From Sequoia sempervirens (taxonomy: Eukaryota > Streptophyta > Pinopsida > Cupressales > Cupressaceae): a stretch of 64,000 bases of DNA. Position 1 is the stretch's first letter. Each line of letters starts with the position of its first letter. The stretch lies in the NCBI GenBank assembly GCA_007258455.2, contig VDFB02018296.1, positions 47,540,007 to 47,604,006 on the forward strand, given 5' to 3'. A model generated the notes under the pieces. That model was not told where the DNA came from. It saw nothing but the letters and a program-made list of their open reading frames with translations, and searched no databases. The position numbers were made by a program, and so were the translations under genes. Of the stretch, positions 11,651-24,800 are shown piece after piece.

Positions 11651-12010
11651 CTAACCAACAATCTTCTTCGTGTTGTCATCACCAAGGAAAAATTCTCCCC
11701 CATCATAGGTTGAATATGAAGTAAACCACCCCTTATTAGGATTCATATGGTAGGAGGCACTTGAATCAATAAGCAAAGAATCATTACTAATAGTGTTAGT
11801 AGAAATAAAAAAAAGCATCAAAATCACCATCCTTAGAGGACTTTTCTGTGGAAGCATCCAAACTCTTTTTCTTGTTCCTACACTCCTTTTTCACATGCCC
11901 TCTTTAACATAATTCCAACACTTTACTTTACTCTTCTTGGGGGTTTTAGAATGTCCTTTAGACTTGTCTCTCTTCTTGTCCCCTTTAGGCCCTCCCTTTT
12001 CTTTGGACCT
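11651..12010 (-). pseudogene. copia protease and zinc knuckle remnant
   Basis: The protease active-site region reads LLIDSSASYHM (about 11790-11760), where copia proteases have D-S-G-A: the Gly is Ser. Upstream, a basic Lys-rich stretch leads to a decayed CCHC knuckle reading CWNYVKEGM-stop at about 11915-11890. Its second Cys is Tyr, its His is Met and a stop follows. Frame shifts separate the two parts. Confidence 0.8.
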
Positions 12011-12013
12011 TCC

Positions 12014-12600
12014 TCACACATGCAAGGCATCTTGAGATCCCGCATTCATGGACTTTCCCCTCATCTCTTCTAAAAGAAGTATTGCAATGAGACTATCTAT
12101 ATTTGGTTCTATACCACCACCACTTATGGCAACAATTATATTTTCCCAAGATTCAGGTAAAGAGCAAAGAAACAAAATACATTTATCTTCTTCTTCTAAT
12201 TTAACATCTATTAATGCAAGTTGAATTAAAATCATTTAAATGTTCTACAATAAAATTACCATCCTTCATTTTTAGAGAATACAAAGGTATTTTGAGATAA
12301 CTTATTAATTGAACTTTTAGTTTGATAGATATGACCTATCCTCTTCCACAAATTGTTTATGGTGGCTTCTTTTAAAACATTCAAGAGGATGGAATCCACA
12401 AGACACAATCGAATGGTTCCTTGTGCCTTCTTATCCATTTTCTTCCAATCTTCATCAGACATTTTCTCTAGCTTCATTTGGTTTGAAACTGTCAACCACT
12501 AATCTCTCTCTTCAAGGATATCTTCCATCTTCAACTTCCACATCTTGTAGCCAATGCCATTTAATTTCTCAATATCTAGACGAGAGGTAGAGGCCATGGT
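12014..12600 (-). pseudogene. copia gag (UBN2-type) remnant
   Basis: The N-terminal part (MSDEDWKKMDKKAQGTIRLC and LWKRIGHIYQTKS, 12495-12256) and the central part (EEEDKCILFLCSLPESWENI, 12235-12014) are the usual copia gag blocks: the DEDW-KAQGTIRL helix and the LLLSLPESWENL-like block. A start lies near 12597 (MASTSRLDIEKLNGIGYKMW-type leader). A stop and frame changes split it. Confidence 0.88.
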
Positions 12601-12709
12601 TTTAAATCTTCTTCACAAATCTACAAAACCCACAATGCACAAGCTCCCACTACAACCAAAAAGCCTTCAACACATAAAGAAATGTATCCCTCTCTTAACA
12701 AAACCATTA

Positions 12710-12721
12710 GCTCTGATACCA
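12710..12721 (-). promoter_or_regulatory. Initiator tRNA-Met primer binding site
   Basis: The minus strand reads TGGTATCAGAGC, two bases after the LTR end. It is exactly complementary to the 3' end of the initiator tRNA-Met encoded at 47935-48006 plus CCA. Confidence 0.95.
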
Positions 12722-12723
12722 AA

Positions 12724-13599
12724 TCTTAGAAATCAAGGTATAACTTGTAGCAATATTAACTTAAATATGTGGTTGCAAATTTGAAATAACGTTTACAAGA
12801 TTACCATAAAATGATTAAGTGATTAACAATTACAACAATGAAAGAAAAAATCTGCAATACCACAAGTCATCAACATAAGTGACACAAGATATACGTGGAG
12901 AAACCCTTGCGGGAAAAAACTCCACATCCAAAGAGATCCAATGTTTGTATTAATCTTCAAGGAAGTACATCAATACAACAATCCTCTTGACAATTTGACA
13001 ACACTTTGTTGTCTTGACAACCTACAAATAAATCATCATAAACCACCATCCAAAGGCTCCAATATATAGAATTTTGTGGGAGAGAATACTACAAATGGTA
13101 TCCCAAAACAACAAGAAAAACCACCTATAAAAATCCATGCTCCACTTAGTGGATAACCCATAAACATGGAATAAAATATCTAATAATCACATGGCCTTGA
13201 CATGGGCACCTAACCCACAACCAATCAAAATGAGTCAAACCCGAGTTCTCCATAAGTCTTTGATGGCTCCAACGGCTACATGCAAGCTCATGCACCACCA
13301 TGAAAACTTGAGTGCCCAACCATGCAAGAGCATACAAACACATGCAAATAACATAAAGGACATGCACACTCAAGTGGTCCCAACCCAAAAATTTGGACGC
13401 CTAAGAAGAATATTCTCTCGGGATGCCTTGTATCTGCCACCATGAAGGGTCCACCTCTTTGAATGCAATTATGTAATTTGTCATAGGAAAATAAATAAAA
13501 AATATTTTTTCCCTCATGTCCTCATGAACACTTTCTAAAGAATGTGTAGACACATAAATTCAACTTAGGATAGCAATTATAATGCCACCTATCCTAACA
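12724..13599 (-). mobile_element. copia 5' LTR, 876 bp
   Basis: On the minus strand it starts TGTTAGGATAGG at 13599 and ends TTTCTAAGA at 12724. The last CA has become GA, since TCTAACA before TTGGTATCAG is the usual form. The primer site follows directly. No second copy is present, as the element is cut at about 9347. Confidence 0.85.
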
Positions 13600-13689
13600 C
13601 TATTGAGACTACAACTTTCGAAAAATCTGTAGAAGACAAAGGACTCTAATTATTCCTTAAAGTTTGACACTTTAATCATTTGTTTACTA

Positions 13690-16600
13690 TTTTAATTTTT
13701 GAATGATGTTCCTGGTATAAGGAACATAGTGTGGCTAAAGGATAGACCTATAGCCCATCAGATCAAAGATCATTTGATGAGGTAGGGAGACTCAGATACA
13801 CAAAAAAATGTTCTCTATGGATTCTTTAAAACTTTTCAAGAAAAAATGTAGGCAAGAGAAAGGATACCAAAAAGCATGGTAGAAAAATACAAGAACGACA
13901 TCACATTCTTAGTGAAAAAATATTGTTGCATCAAACAATTTGTTGAGCCTAAGACCATTTGGATCCCATAGATGGGATATGAGATTATAGAGGAAGAAAT
14001 CATCATATTAGTAGAATTTATGTTGAGAAAACCTAGAGACACCTATGAGGAGCGTTCTGACACCTATGAGGAGAAATCCATGGAGGTGAATATAAAGAAA
14101 AGAAAAAATTAGATAAAGAAGACTACTGATATGATGACTACAATAGTTGCGGAGGCAATGGGCCTCACAAAAGAACAAGTAGAGAAGGCTAAAGCCATAT
14201 CTGGCTCACCGGGAGGATCATCAAGTGTTAGGATATCTGATAGAACAACTGCCACTCCTCTGGTTGCCCCCAAGTCCTCTAGGACTAAGCATATAGTAGG
14301 AGAGAATATGAAAGAATCTACAAGTGCTTTGGTGAAGGAGAAATTATCTCTGACTAAGCAATAGAAAGTGCTTGAGAACGAAAAAGGCACTTTGAAAAAA
14401 TAACAATAGGACCTGTGAGAAGAAGAGTAAAAACAAAAGCTACAAGGGAAAAGTACATGGGTGTGAATGTGGAAGATGAGGAAGAAGAAGGAGGACCACA
14501 GTTGGTCCAAAAAATAAAACCAAAAGTATCACAAGGAGAATAGAGTGGGAAGAAACAAAATATTAATATTGTTGACACTGATAGTGAAGCTGAAGTTGAG
14601 AAGGAAAAGGAAGGTTACAAGATTCAAATTAAGGAGAAGAAACCTGAACCCGGTAAAGGTAAGAAGATACCAGAAGCAAAGAAAAATAAGTCTTCTCCTT
14701 TGAAAAGAAAGCATAGTCCTATGAAGCTTGAAGCCCTGTTAAGCAACATTGCTAAATATGGGAATCTTCAAGAGACTGTTGCTTTGTACCCAGATACAGA
14801 TGTTGATATAGATAAATTAACTATTGAGGAAGCAATTTTTAGTTACATGATAGCTTTAGATGTAAACATGAAAGATATAAAAGATCAACTTCTTGAGGAC
14901 TTGAAAGGAGTATTATATGCAAGGAGAGAAAAGGAATTTGATGATGATGCTAGAATGAAGTCATCCGCCTTTGTAGAGATTAGTGCTCCCCTCTTGGAAG
15001 AAAACAAAGCAAGATTGGCTCAATTAGACAATGAGCAATTTTGAACCAAGGAAAGGGTAACCACCCTCATGATTAGAGATTAGAATGATCTTGAGAGGCT
15101 CCAAAAAGAGACTATTGAGAAGATTTCCAATTTGGAAAAGGAATTAGGCATGGGTCCAGAAGAAGAGGAGCACAAATATGATGATATGCTAGCTTCAAAA
15201 ATTAATGTGGCAGATGAAGCACAACATGGTGATGCTCAACATGAGCATACTACAAGGGAAGAAAATGTGCAAAAGGATATTGATGAAACCCTTTCAAATT
15301 CAGAAGAAAACATTGCAGAAGAAGGTAGTGCAGGTGGCACTCCTTTGGTAGAAGAGAACACAGTCGAAGGTGATAAAGATATCAAGAAGCAAAAGGAGGA
15401 TGCACTTAAAGGTAACATTCCCCCTCCTCTAGAAATAAAGAAGAATATAAAAGAGGTTGTACAAGACAACCCAAAGGGCAATGAGGCACAAAACATAGAT
15501 CTCACACCTCCTCCAGATACCAATGCCAAATCAGCTGATGGAAAGAAGTTGGAAGAGGTATCCAATGTTGCTGACATAGAAAAGAAGGATGAAAATGCAG
15601 AATCTTGCATTGGTGAAAAGGAAAAGGTCAAGGTTGGAGAAAGCATTAAATTGGTTGGAGAGTCTTCTAGAACCTTCAAAGACTCCTTGAAGATTCCATT
15701 GAGCATGCAATTGCAGTTTCAACATGTTGTTTCTCCTCAACTATTATAGATACCAATGCAACAAGGTCAAGTGGATATGGATAGGATATCTCCACTTCAC
15801 AAGCTACAATTCTGGGAGATGCATTTCACGCCTCTGCAAGAAAGAAATCTTGCAGAGATATCAAAAGAGTTTGGAGCCCATAGACAAAGTAGTGAAGGTT
15901 TTGCAGGAGAACATTCCTGGAGTAAGTATAGATAACTCCTTATCCAATGTTCAAAATTTAAAGCTTTTACTTGATTCCTTTAAGGAATATTCTGGCAGAC
16001 TAGAGTAGAAATTAGAGAAGGAAGTCACTAAGAGAATAGATGACAAGAAGTTGGAAGAAATGATGGATAATTGTGCCATTGCACATGGAAATTTTTTAGA
16101 AAAATCTCAAGGATGTGCAAGAGTGTGCAGAAGATACAAAAGCCCTATTTCAGTTTTTCTTAAAATGATCAAGATCTAGAAAAAGTATAAAGAATCATAT
16201 GGACTCCATTGAGTCCCATATTGACATGGCATCGAATGTTTTCAACCCAGAAAATGATGCAGATGGATCAATACGGGTGGTAATTGAAAACCTACATGAA
16301 CAATTCTTCCAGTAACAAGTACAAAAAGAAAAGATAATAGCACAGTTTGAAAACCTTAGAGACATGTTAAGTACAAAGTTTACATTTGTATCCTATGCTC
16401 TAACAAATATGGATAAGGCTACAAAAATGAATTTGGTACCTAATAGTTTGGATGATGTAGAGGAACTCCTTCTGGAGTTTGAAAGCTAGAGCCACATGCT
16501 TGGCATAGCCAAGAAAGAGTGGGACAATGGAAAGAAGGATTGGGAGGCACATCTTGTGAAATTACAAGGATCGACCAATATCAATGTGATCTCCACCAAT
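13690..16600 (+). pseudogene. Decayed Glu/Lys-rich coiled-coil ORF, function unknown
   Basis: Conceptual reading gives a long protein split by several stops and frame changes. Open pieces are 14131-14364, 14700-15044 (114 aa), 15132-15749 (205 aa, very acidic, Lys/Glu-rich, low complexity) and 15724-16008, with a readable tail to about 16600 (LVPNSLDDVEELLLEFES, then KKEWDNGKKDWEAHLVKLQG). Upstream, 13690-14100 reads in places (IPKSMVEKYKNDITFLVKKY). Heptad-like helices dominate and I recognise no enzyme motif. It ends about 300 bases before the polypurine tract, where an extra ORF of some copia lineages or the sole ORF of a non-autonomous element would lie. I cannot choose between these. Confidence 0.6.
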
Positions 16601-16885
16601 TAATTTTTATTTATTTCTATTTCCTTTTATGCATCTTAGACTTCATTGTATATATGCTGATATGAGAGGATGATGTTTCAATACCAATTTTATTTTGGTT
16701 TGGTGAATAACTTTTTTAGGGGGAGTAGGTTAGAGTTTTGGAATTTGTTAATCTAGTGAAAGATATTTAACAAAGTGGGAGAATAGAGTAGTACTATATG
16801 TAAAAATGTCTTGCACCCTTTCCCTTAATGTCAAAGGGGGAGAGTAGTTTTGGGAGAAAAGTTGAGGCATGTTGCCATCAATGAT

Positions 16886-16896
16886 AAAGGGGGAGG
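16886..16896 (+). promoter_or_regulatory. Polypurine tract
   Basis: AAAGGGGGAGG, one base before the LTR start TGTTGG at 16898. It sits in the phrase CCATCAATGATAAAGGGGGA that often precedes copia 3' LTRs. A similar phrase, AATGTCAAAGGGGGAGAG, occurs about 60 bases upstream near 16828-16845. Confidence 0.8.
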
Positions 16897-16897
16897 T

Positions 16898-18230
16898 TGT
16901 TGGAAGAATAATAACTTTTTCATTGATGTGTTTACTGGCAGCATGAGCATGAGCATGGGTTGACCCAATATTTTCATTGATGTCAACATTGTGATCTAGT
17001 ATGACGATAATTGTGCAAACTATTTTGTATAGCTTGAGCATGTTTGAAGATGGTAATCCAATGCATATTTACAAGGAGGTTTGATCCAGTGAAGATAGAT
17101 GAAAGGGAAAATTGGTCATATTAGATCAGGTACTTTGGTGTACAAGACATTTGATATTTTGGTTTGCATTGGTCTACTATATGGAATCTTGCTCTATGGT
17201 TTTGATGTCATTTTTTTGAATCGTAGGAGAGTTTAAATTCAGAGTTTTACAATTTTTTAGTCTCTGGTGAAGAAGTTATGAATGAAAAAAGTTCTAGTTT
17301 GCTAGTGACAGTGTTTCTTGTATAGTATGTATATTTTGGTGAATCCACATTTCTCCACAGATTGGTATCTAGCTTTACAGATTTGTGGAGATGTTACTAG
17401 GTGTTAGTAGCACCTATATTCCAAGTGGCATGAAGTTGGGAGGTCCGTGTGTTCATATTTGATTGAATAGTTGGTGAATTTTGATGTTCTATCATTACCG
17501 GTGCCGACCTAATATGTTTTGAGTATTGCAAAGTTTTGAGATGTGTTGATCTTTTATGTGGGAGCTATTATAGGTCCATGCTGACCTATTTGGATGTGTT
17601 AGAAGTTTTGATTCATGGAATCAAGCGTGTATGTGTGTATGTTGAGCTAACACGTTATATTTTGTATGATATATCCAATTAGGGCAACCTAATTGATGTT
17701 TGAGGTTGTGATGGATAATATGTGAGTTCATTTTTGATGTCTTGGATGGATGGTTGCAATGATAAGTATCTTTTGATATGAATTATACAAGTGTAAGGTG
17801 AATGCAAAGCAGAGTAGAGTGTTAGTGTAGATCAATATGAAGTGTATAAAGTTTGTATATTGAGCTTCAATGGAACTGTATTCTAGCATGTGGTAGATGC
17901 ATTTGTAACAATTCATTTTGGTTGTGAGACATCACTCTCTTCTGTCTTTTCTTCTCTATGTGGATAGTGAGTCCACCTACAATGAGCATTTTTGTAATAT
18001 CTTATAACCTGTTATAATATATTGTGAGTTAATCCTCACTGTTGTTTTTCCCTTTTTGGGGTTTCCATGTAAAAACCCAGTGTTCATGTGTTATGTGCTT
18101 TGATGGTTGCTTTCATGATTTCCTTTCTTGCAACAAATTGAATATGCTATGTGGAATTAATTTTTTATTGTTTAAGTGGTTTTAGGGAATACTAATTCAC
18201 CCTCCCTCTCAATATTCTAGGTGTTCAACA
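16898..18230 (+). mobile_element. 3' LTR, 1333 bp
   Basis: It starts TGTTGGAAG just after the polypurine tract and ends GTGTTCAACA at 18230, giving matching short inverted ends (TGTTGGA and TTCAACA, one mismatch). CACCCTCCCTCTCAATATTC shortly before the end is a familiar copia LTR ending. No 5' partner is in the window. Confidence 0.82.
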
Positions 18231-21200
18231 TCATTTTCCATAGGGTGTCTCTGTCCCAACCCTATTTTCTAGAAATTAAGGTGTTGGGGGCAAAGTATTA
18301 GATGAATGAATTTTTTTTCTACTTGTAATTTGTTGGTAATTGTTAAAAATGGGCTATAGAATGCATAATTTAGGAAATTAGGTGTTCAATTAGGTCCAAT
18401 AAATTAAGGGGGAACAAAACATAGTGTGAAATTATGAAAGGTGGTAAATTATGATGCTACACTTAGTGAGCTCTTGGTGTGGTTGACATTTAGAGAGAGT
18501 GAAGGAGAATATTGAAGGTGGAAGAAGATCCTTCAAATCCGTCCTTACTTACTTTAAGAGATAAACTCATTTCTTTCATAGTGTTGGCTTAATTTTCATG
18601 TGTTTTTAAAAAAGAGAAATGAAATGAACTCTTATTATGGATGTGTAAACTCGAGTGGAGCTTGTGTTAAATTTGTGAGCTTGTTGAAAATTACTATTTT
18701 TTTCTTTATGTTTTCAACAAGTGTTACTCTCCTAGTTTATATGGAAGCGAGTTGGAACCACTTTTCTCTCTTGCTACTTTTGTGTTGATTTTCTTTGCCT
18801 TGATTTTACCCTTTTTGAACTCAAGAGTGGATTTCAACTCTAAATATATCTTCCTTAAATTTATGTGTATTCCATGTAATTTCAATGTGTGTGTAAATTT
18901 CTACCTAAGTCCTAATTGATTTTCTTGACTTGGGGTTTGGCTATAGGCTTGAAATGACTTGGTGAAATTATAAGAAGAATAAGTATTTTATTTGGATCTT
19001 TCTATTCATCTTTTAACATCACCATATGAGCTTATCAAGTGGACGAATATATACTCTTGTCCTTAACTTTGATTTTGCAATATTCTTTATTAATTATATT
19101 TTTATAATTAGCATGAAACTTATATTTGGTTAGATTGTGATTTTCATATATATATATGTTTTCCTTTTCATATTTATAGTTATTTTGTAAATTAAAGACA
19201 TATTTAGCTTGTATAGTGTATATAAAGAGAAATATAAACATAGAATTGTAAATTTTTAATATTTTATTATTGTCATATATGTTTAATTGGATTTAAAAAT
19301 ATAGATATGTAAGTGTAATTGGTTCGATTTATATTCAATATGAAGATGAATGATTAATTGTATATTGATAAAAAAAATAAAAAAAATAATGTAAATACAA
19401 ATTAGATGCATATGTGGAAATATGAAAATGTGTAAAATTATATAACAACTATATGTATATATATTTCTATTGTAGAGTGCAACCTTAATAGGAAGGGCCT
19501 TGATTGGGCTCAATCTTTTCTTTATACCATACACTGATACTTTCTTTCATTACCTCCACTTTACCTTGAAAAACTAATGAATGCTATCACAACTCCTTGT
19601 TACACAATAACAAAACAAAACAAACAATACATTACTAGGATTAGCTTTACATTGTATGTATTATAATTTGGGTTAAAATATCATATGCATTTTGTTATAT
19701 TAAATGTGTATTATAAGTTTTATTTTTTATATATAATTTTGCAAAGAAATAATATGTTTTACATGGATTAGTCTAGATTAATTAAATGAATGTAAATAAT
19801 AAACAAACGTTCAATTAGATTAATTGAAATAAAAAATTGATAATAATTATTATTTTTAGAAATTAAATAAGGATGTATAATAATCAAGAATGAACTAATC
19901 CTAACAAAATTTTTTTTTGTCACTTGTCAATTTCATTTATAAATTAAGTCATTTCATTAAATTGAACCCACAACTAAAAAGAACTGAAATGTTTTCATAA
20001 AATCCACCATTACAAATATTATAATGTGTTTTTATATAATGATTAATTATGATATCATTTATTATTATATTAATAATGAAATAAGCTAGATTTAAAATAC
20101 ATTAATTGATTAATGCAATTTACATTATAAAATTGAAATGTTGACATAACATTGATATATCATACTTAATATAACATAAATTTATTAGATTATATTTATT
20201 GAAATATAATATTATAACAAACAATACAATATTATTATACTCTATATCCTCCCCCTACTCCTGGGAATGACGAAGCACATGGTTGGTGGGTAAGGCATAT
20301 ATGATCAGTTGTGAGGCACCAAATGTTCCAATACTGCCCGTACTACTACACATACGACCCATTCTAAGGCGCCCATACCCTCCTCTACTAGGTCCATCTA
20401 GGTCCATAAGGTGGGTGAGTGGGGGGAGATAGAAGTTGTGTGGGAACTAAACTAAACTAAACCAAACCAAACCTGTGGTAAGCAATTCTGTTAGGTATTA
20501 ATTTTTGAAATCCTGACATAATTTTAATAATTTTTGGAAATTCCACTAATTGTACCCTTAAGAGTTATTGTTGTACAATGAAGATAAACTAAATAAAATG
20601 GATGAATGCATTAGTCTTTATGTAGTTAGATGTTTGTACTTGAAATATATTCTCATTTGTTCCCTTCACTTTGTTGCTTCCACTTTGGAGACATGGTCCC
20701 TTACATTTTGTGTCACTTTTACATATTCTCTTAGAACCTTCAGAAACAAATTTAGCCAATTTTGCATTGAGTTTTGACTTGGTTAAATTTCACATTACAC
20801 TTATGATCATATAATGTGTCATGAAGCTACCTCATAGATTCTTAAATGTACTTTAGATGGCAATAATGATTAGGGAGTTTCTCCTTTTATACAATACTTT
20901 AGTGCATAATCATATATTTTCATAGTTACATTAATTAATTAGAGAGGAGTCAATATAAACCTAATTTAAAATTTGAATTTTAAACTTCTAAACTAAAATT
21001 TACTCAGCAAATTCAAACTAAAATCTACTCAACAAATTCAAAGGATGATAATTTCTTCCTTATAAAGTAAATCTAAAGTGATGAAAAACAAATTATATTG
21101 AATTTAAGATCATTAAATGGCTTTGTTTTGATACAAGGCCAACACCTTAGAGCTCTTTTGTGTCATTGTTGGGTTGGAGGTGCTTCCATTCTCCCCCACT

Positions 21201-21289
21201 CTATAATTGCATTTTGTTTAGCTTTTCCTATAAAATTAAATTGCTAATAATCATATAGTTCAAGGATCTTAAATCAATGGCCATTTGTA
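18231..21289. other. AT-rich intergenic DNA, no gene seen
   Basis: Long AT-rich stretches (especially 19030-20240) with only short by-chance ORFs. A small AACTA/AACCA run lies at 20447-20472. I see no coding signal or RNA gene. Confidence 0.6.
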
Positions 21290-24115
21290 TTGGCTCAAAA
21301 TTGAGAATAAAGTTTCCAATGAGAGCACTCTATGATCAAAAAAAACTTTGATAGATCTTCATGAAGTGGATTTTCTGTGGCTAATGATAAATCCTGTGAC
21401 TATGATGGTTTCATATGTGAGTTCTATAAGGTTCTATGGAACACTATTGGACTTGACCTCTTGTAGGTTTACTTAGAAGATTTTACCATAGGTTCTTTAG
21501 GTGCTATCATAAATAAACACAATAATAATTCATACTTAAGGTAGGCAATCTTGAAGAAACCTACAATTGGTGGCCAATCACTTTATTTGAATACTTCCAA
21601 GAAGATCATAGCCAAAGCCCTTTTAGTTCACAATTATTACTTACTTTTTATTTTTGTTTAACCTAAACATATTGCTTCATCAAAAGAAAATATATTCTCA
21701 ACAATGTTATTGCCTTTTGGGAAGGAATAAAATGGATTAGTTGTTCTTAGCTACAAGCTATTTGTATCAAGATTGACATTGCTAAAGCTCGTGATTGCAT
21801 TGAATGGCGTTTTGTTTGGCCATGTGTTAATCTCTTAGATTGACCCTAATTTTCTCTAGTTAGTTCAAATGATCTTTGTGGATGCCTTAGCCTATCTCAC
21901 CATTAATTGTCAACAATCATCCTCTTTTTGGATTTTTTGACCCACATACCAAGGATGCCCTCTTGCTTTAACTTTTCATGCTCTTGCAACTAAAGGTTTT
22001 GGCTATTTGCTTGCTAACATATTTATTGAATAAATAGTTTAAGGTATTTCCCTTCCCAACTCCGATCTCCAACTTGTTAATGACCATTTTGTTGATTACT
22101 CCTTCCTCACTCTCTTGGAAGAATAAGCCAATGTGAGACATGCCTTGTAGTGTTTGAATACCTTTTTCCTTGCTTTTAGTTCTAGTAATTAGTGGCAAAA
22201 TACTTTATGCTATTATCAATTCATATTTCCCAAACCCTCCTAGATTGATTATTTTAGTTGGAAATGGATTGACCATGGAAATTTTTTCATATTTTTGGGT
22301 ATCCCCTTTTCTTTTTTTTCCCATATTTTGTAACTCATTGGCAAGTTGTTTTGACTCATGTTGAGAAGAGACTATGCTTTTAGATTGCCAAGCCTCTCTC
22401 TCTAGATGGGAAATTTTAGATTTATTTTAAAGTGCTTACGACCACTCATGTGCATTATTCTTTCTACTAAGCTCCCTCAAAGGCCTCTTATCAAAATCTA
22501 GAGAGATTTCTTAAGAACTTTTGTTGGGCCTCCTCATAGCAAGGTAAAGGCATTGAGTTTCTTAGGAATTTTGTTGCCTTTCATGTGATTTTGGTGGCCT
22601 TGGCCTTATTGATACTAACAAATAGGGGTCGGTCTTATGCATCAAATGGATAAGTCATGCCTTGGAAGACAACAAGGCCTAAAAAGTCCTCCTTAGGCAT
22701 CGTATTGCTTCTAGATTTCCTTATGGAATACAAGCCTAGCAATTTCTGAGATTTCACTCCATCCTTATCATGAAGAAGCCTATGTAAATTCAAGATATTT
22801 TTGTTGCCAAAAGTAAATGGAAGGCTTAGGAAGCCATCAACTCATGACTTTAATAGAATGGGAATGATTTCAAGATTGGGATATCCATCAACTAACAATC
22901 TCTTTGGTGGTCTCCTATGATTACTTGCCACAATTTACCTCTTGCTAAAGTTCCTTGGGTTTGTGCATTAAATTTTTTAAGTGAGGTGTTCATTTTATTT
23001 TAGACCTCTTTTCCAAAGCCACTAAGAACTAGCTATCTTGGCTAGAATTTGTGGATAAATACACACTTAACAATTATGATTTTGAATCCTTTCAAACCAT
23101 TATGAAGTCTATCCCTTTAGAAATATTGCACGAGGTTCATGTTCAATGTATTAAACCTTTGGAAGGATTGGAAGACTTGGTATCTAGACACTCCTTTTAG
23201 GAATTACAAACCTTTAAAAGGGTATTTTTGGCTTTCTTCTCACTTGCCCATGGTTCATAAACTTAGAGTTAGGTGGAACCCCTATTCCATTATCACTCAT
23301 CATGTTTAAGTTTCAAATAGTTTGGTTTACCATTTTGGAGATCAATTGGTTTATTTTTTATGTATCTCTGATATCAATGCCTTCCTATTGGATCTGATCT
23401 TATCCATTTGGGTGTTTCCAACCCCCTTTGTCCTTTCTATAGACATTTGGAAACTCCCAAGCATCTCTTCTAGTTTTTGTCCATTGGCCCAAGTTGTATG
23501 GAACTAGATACACGATCTCTTTAAACCTTTTTAGCTAGAGCCTTTTTCTTGGTTTATGATTGTTTTAAGCAACTACCCTAAGATACTTGTAAGATTTATC
23601 CAAATTAGACATGTTTTAGAGTGAAAATTTTATCTAGCATAGAAAGATAGAAATACTGCTTTATTTTTAGGCTCTATTGTGGATACTCATTTGTCTATGT
23701 ATACTAAAGCCATTATATGCTCTAATGTTATATTACAAATCTAGGTCAAGGCCAATACAGTTGCTTTGGAGTTTTCCCTCTTACGAACATTTATTGAGCA
23801 TTGCGCCAATGCCCCTTATACTATTATTGTGTGCTACCTTCTCTTGTCAATACACATGCTTCTCCACATAGGTGTTGCCATGGTTATAGCCATAATATTC
23901 AATCAAGATGTGGCTCTTTGGGTCCCAATGATCCCCTTAACATTGATGTCATGGCTGGTCTTCCTTACCATGTGGACAATTTTTTGCCTCTTAGTGTGAT
24001 TGTGGCCTCTTTGGTTGACACAATAGTGAGAAGTTCCCTTGTTTGGACCTTACTATTTTTGCTATTCACACAACTTCTCTTTATCAAGAAGAAGAAAATA
24101 ACGATGACACCATCA
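21290..24115 (+). pseudogene. Decayed LINE reverse transcriptase, 3' part
   Basis: Translated across several frames, the region follows a plant L1-type LINE in order. The start of RT is DKSCGYDGFICEFYKVLW (about 21385-21440), where the family has DKSPGPDGF. Then come a YLNTSKKIIAKALL-like block (21585-21625), KAYD changed to KARD (near 21785), and GCPLA-like PRMPSCF (near 21950). The metal-binding FADD box reads FVDY (about 22090). Downstream are thumb and zf-RVT-type stretches (KGIEFLRNFVAFHVILVALA near 22550; ALFLGSIVDTHLSMYTKAII near 23670, an RNase H-like block). Stops and frame changes are very frequent, so it is old and inactive. Endonuclease and ORF1 are not recognised upstream. Confidence 0.8.
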
Positions 24116-24800
24116 TAGATTGAGGTGCCATCCTTAATTAAGATCTATCGAAAGGTTGGGACAAACCCTCTCATAATGACCCTCTTCCTCCCTCTATTCC
24201 TCCCATTATTATAACTCTTGCTACTTAATAGTGCATTCACTTTGATTTATTTTGAGACTCCAACGTTAACTTTTAAAAATAAAATTCCATTCCACTTATC
24301 TTTTATAAATGATATAACATTTTTTTTATATTTTATTATAAAAATACACTATTCTTTAAAATTATAAATTTAGATCTAAATCATTGAAATATATAAAAGT
24401 ATATTTAAAATTATTTTTTCCAAATTTTACATTATTGTCTTTTTTCAACCCACTAATCATTGCGTAGGAGACAACTACAGAGTGAGTGGAAAAGTGCAAG
24501 GCATGCAACTTTCACCCTTAGAATACTAAAATGAGTGGACTCTTTATGATTTCTTACGTAGCAGACCAACTGAGTGGTCAATGTTTCAAAGTGGGCTCGG
24601 ATCTGGAGAGGTGCTCTCCACGTAGATTTTAAAATATTTTTTCTACACAAGCATGCGGCGTCGGATCTGCATTTTCGAGGAAAGATGTAGAGCCGGATTT
24701 GTGCTTAGTTATGGCAGACAGCTTAAATGGAGAATCGGTTCTGTTGAAAGAAAATTGGCTCTTTATTCTCAAACAGTGTGGCTGGCTTTTCGATTCCGAT
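24116..24800. other. Intergenic, upstream of NAGK
   Basis: The left half is AT-rich tail after the LINE. From about 24440 base composition rises towards that of the gene. This is the presumed NAGK promoter region, but apart from the TATA-like box at 24801 I cannot support any named element. Confidence 0.5.

Larger units (their letters stand above)
9347..13599 (-). mobile_element. Ty1/copia retrotransposon, 3' end missing
   Basis: From right to left the element has a complete LTR (12724-13599), a primer site, gag, protease, integrase and reverse transcriptase, the order typical of Ty1/copia. It stops near 9347 after the RT connection (VGTR-LCLD-like block). RNase H and the 3' LTR are therefore absent. 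Numerous stops and frameshifts show it is inactive. Details are in the sub-features. Confidence 0.92.
13600..16897 (+). mobile_element. Internal part of a plus-strand LTR element, 5' end missing
   Basis: It lies between the copia LTR and an LTR at 16898-18230 that is preceded by a polypurine tract, so it is the 3' part of a separate plus-strand element. It encodes the broken ORF described next. I see no RT, integrase or protease in it. The left end at 13600 is the copia LTR junction. Either copia inserted here or the 5' part was lost. Confidence 0.6.

Noticed and set aside
14109..14714. Hydrophobic Phe/Ser-rich minus-strand ORFs that look like membrane proteins
   Set aside because: They are the antisense of the Glu/Lys-rich plus-strand frame, which produces Phe/Ser/Leu-rich antisense reading.
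15236..15706. 156-aa minus-strand Ser/Phe-rich ORF
   Set aside because: Antisense shadow of the 205-aa acidic frame on the plus strand.
20447..20472. AACTA/AACCA run as an interstitial telomere repeat
   Set aside because: Plant telomere repeats are TTTAGGG (CCCTAAA); this run lacks the CCC block and is very short.
21968..22198. 76-aa minus-strand ORF
   Set aside because: Antisense of the decayed LINE RT.
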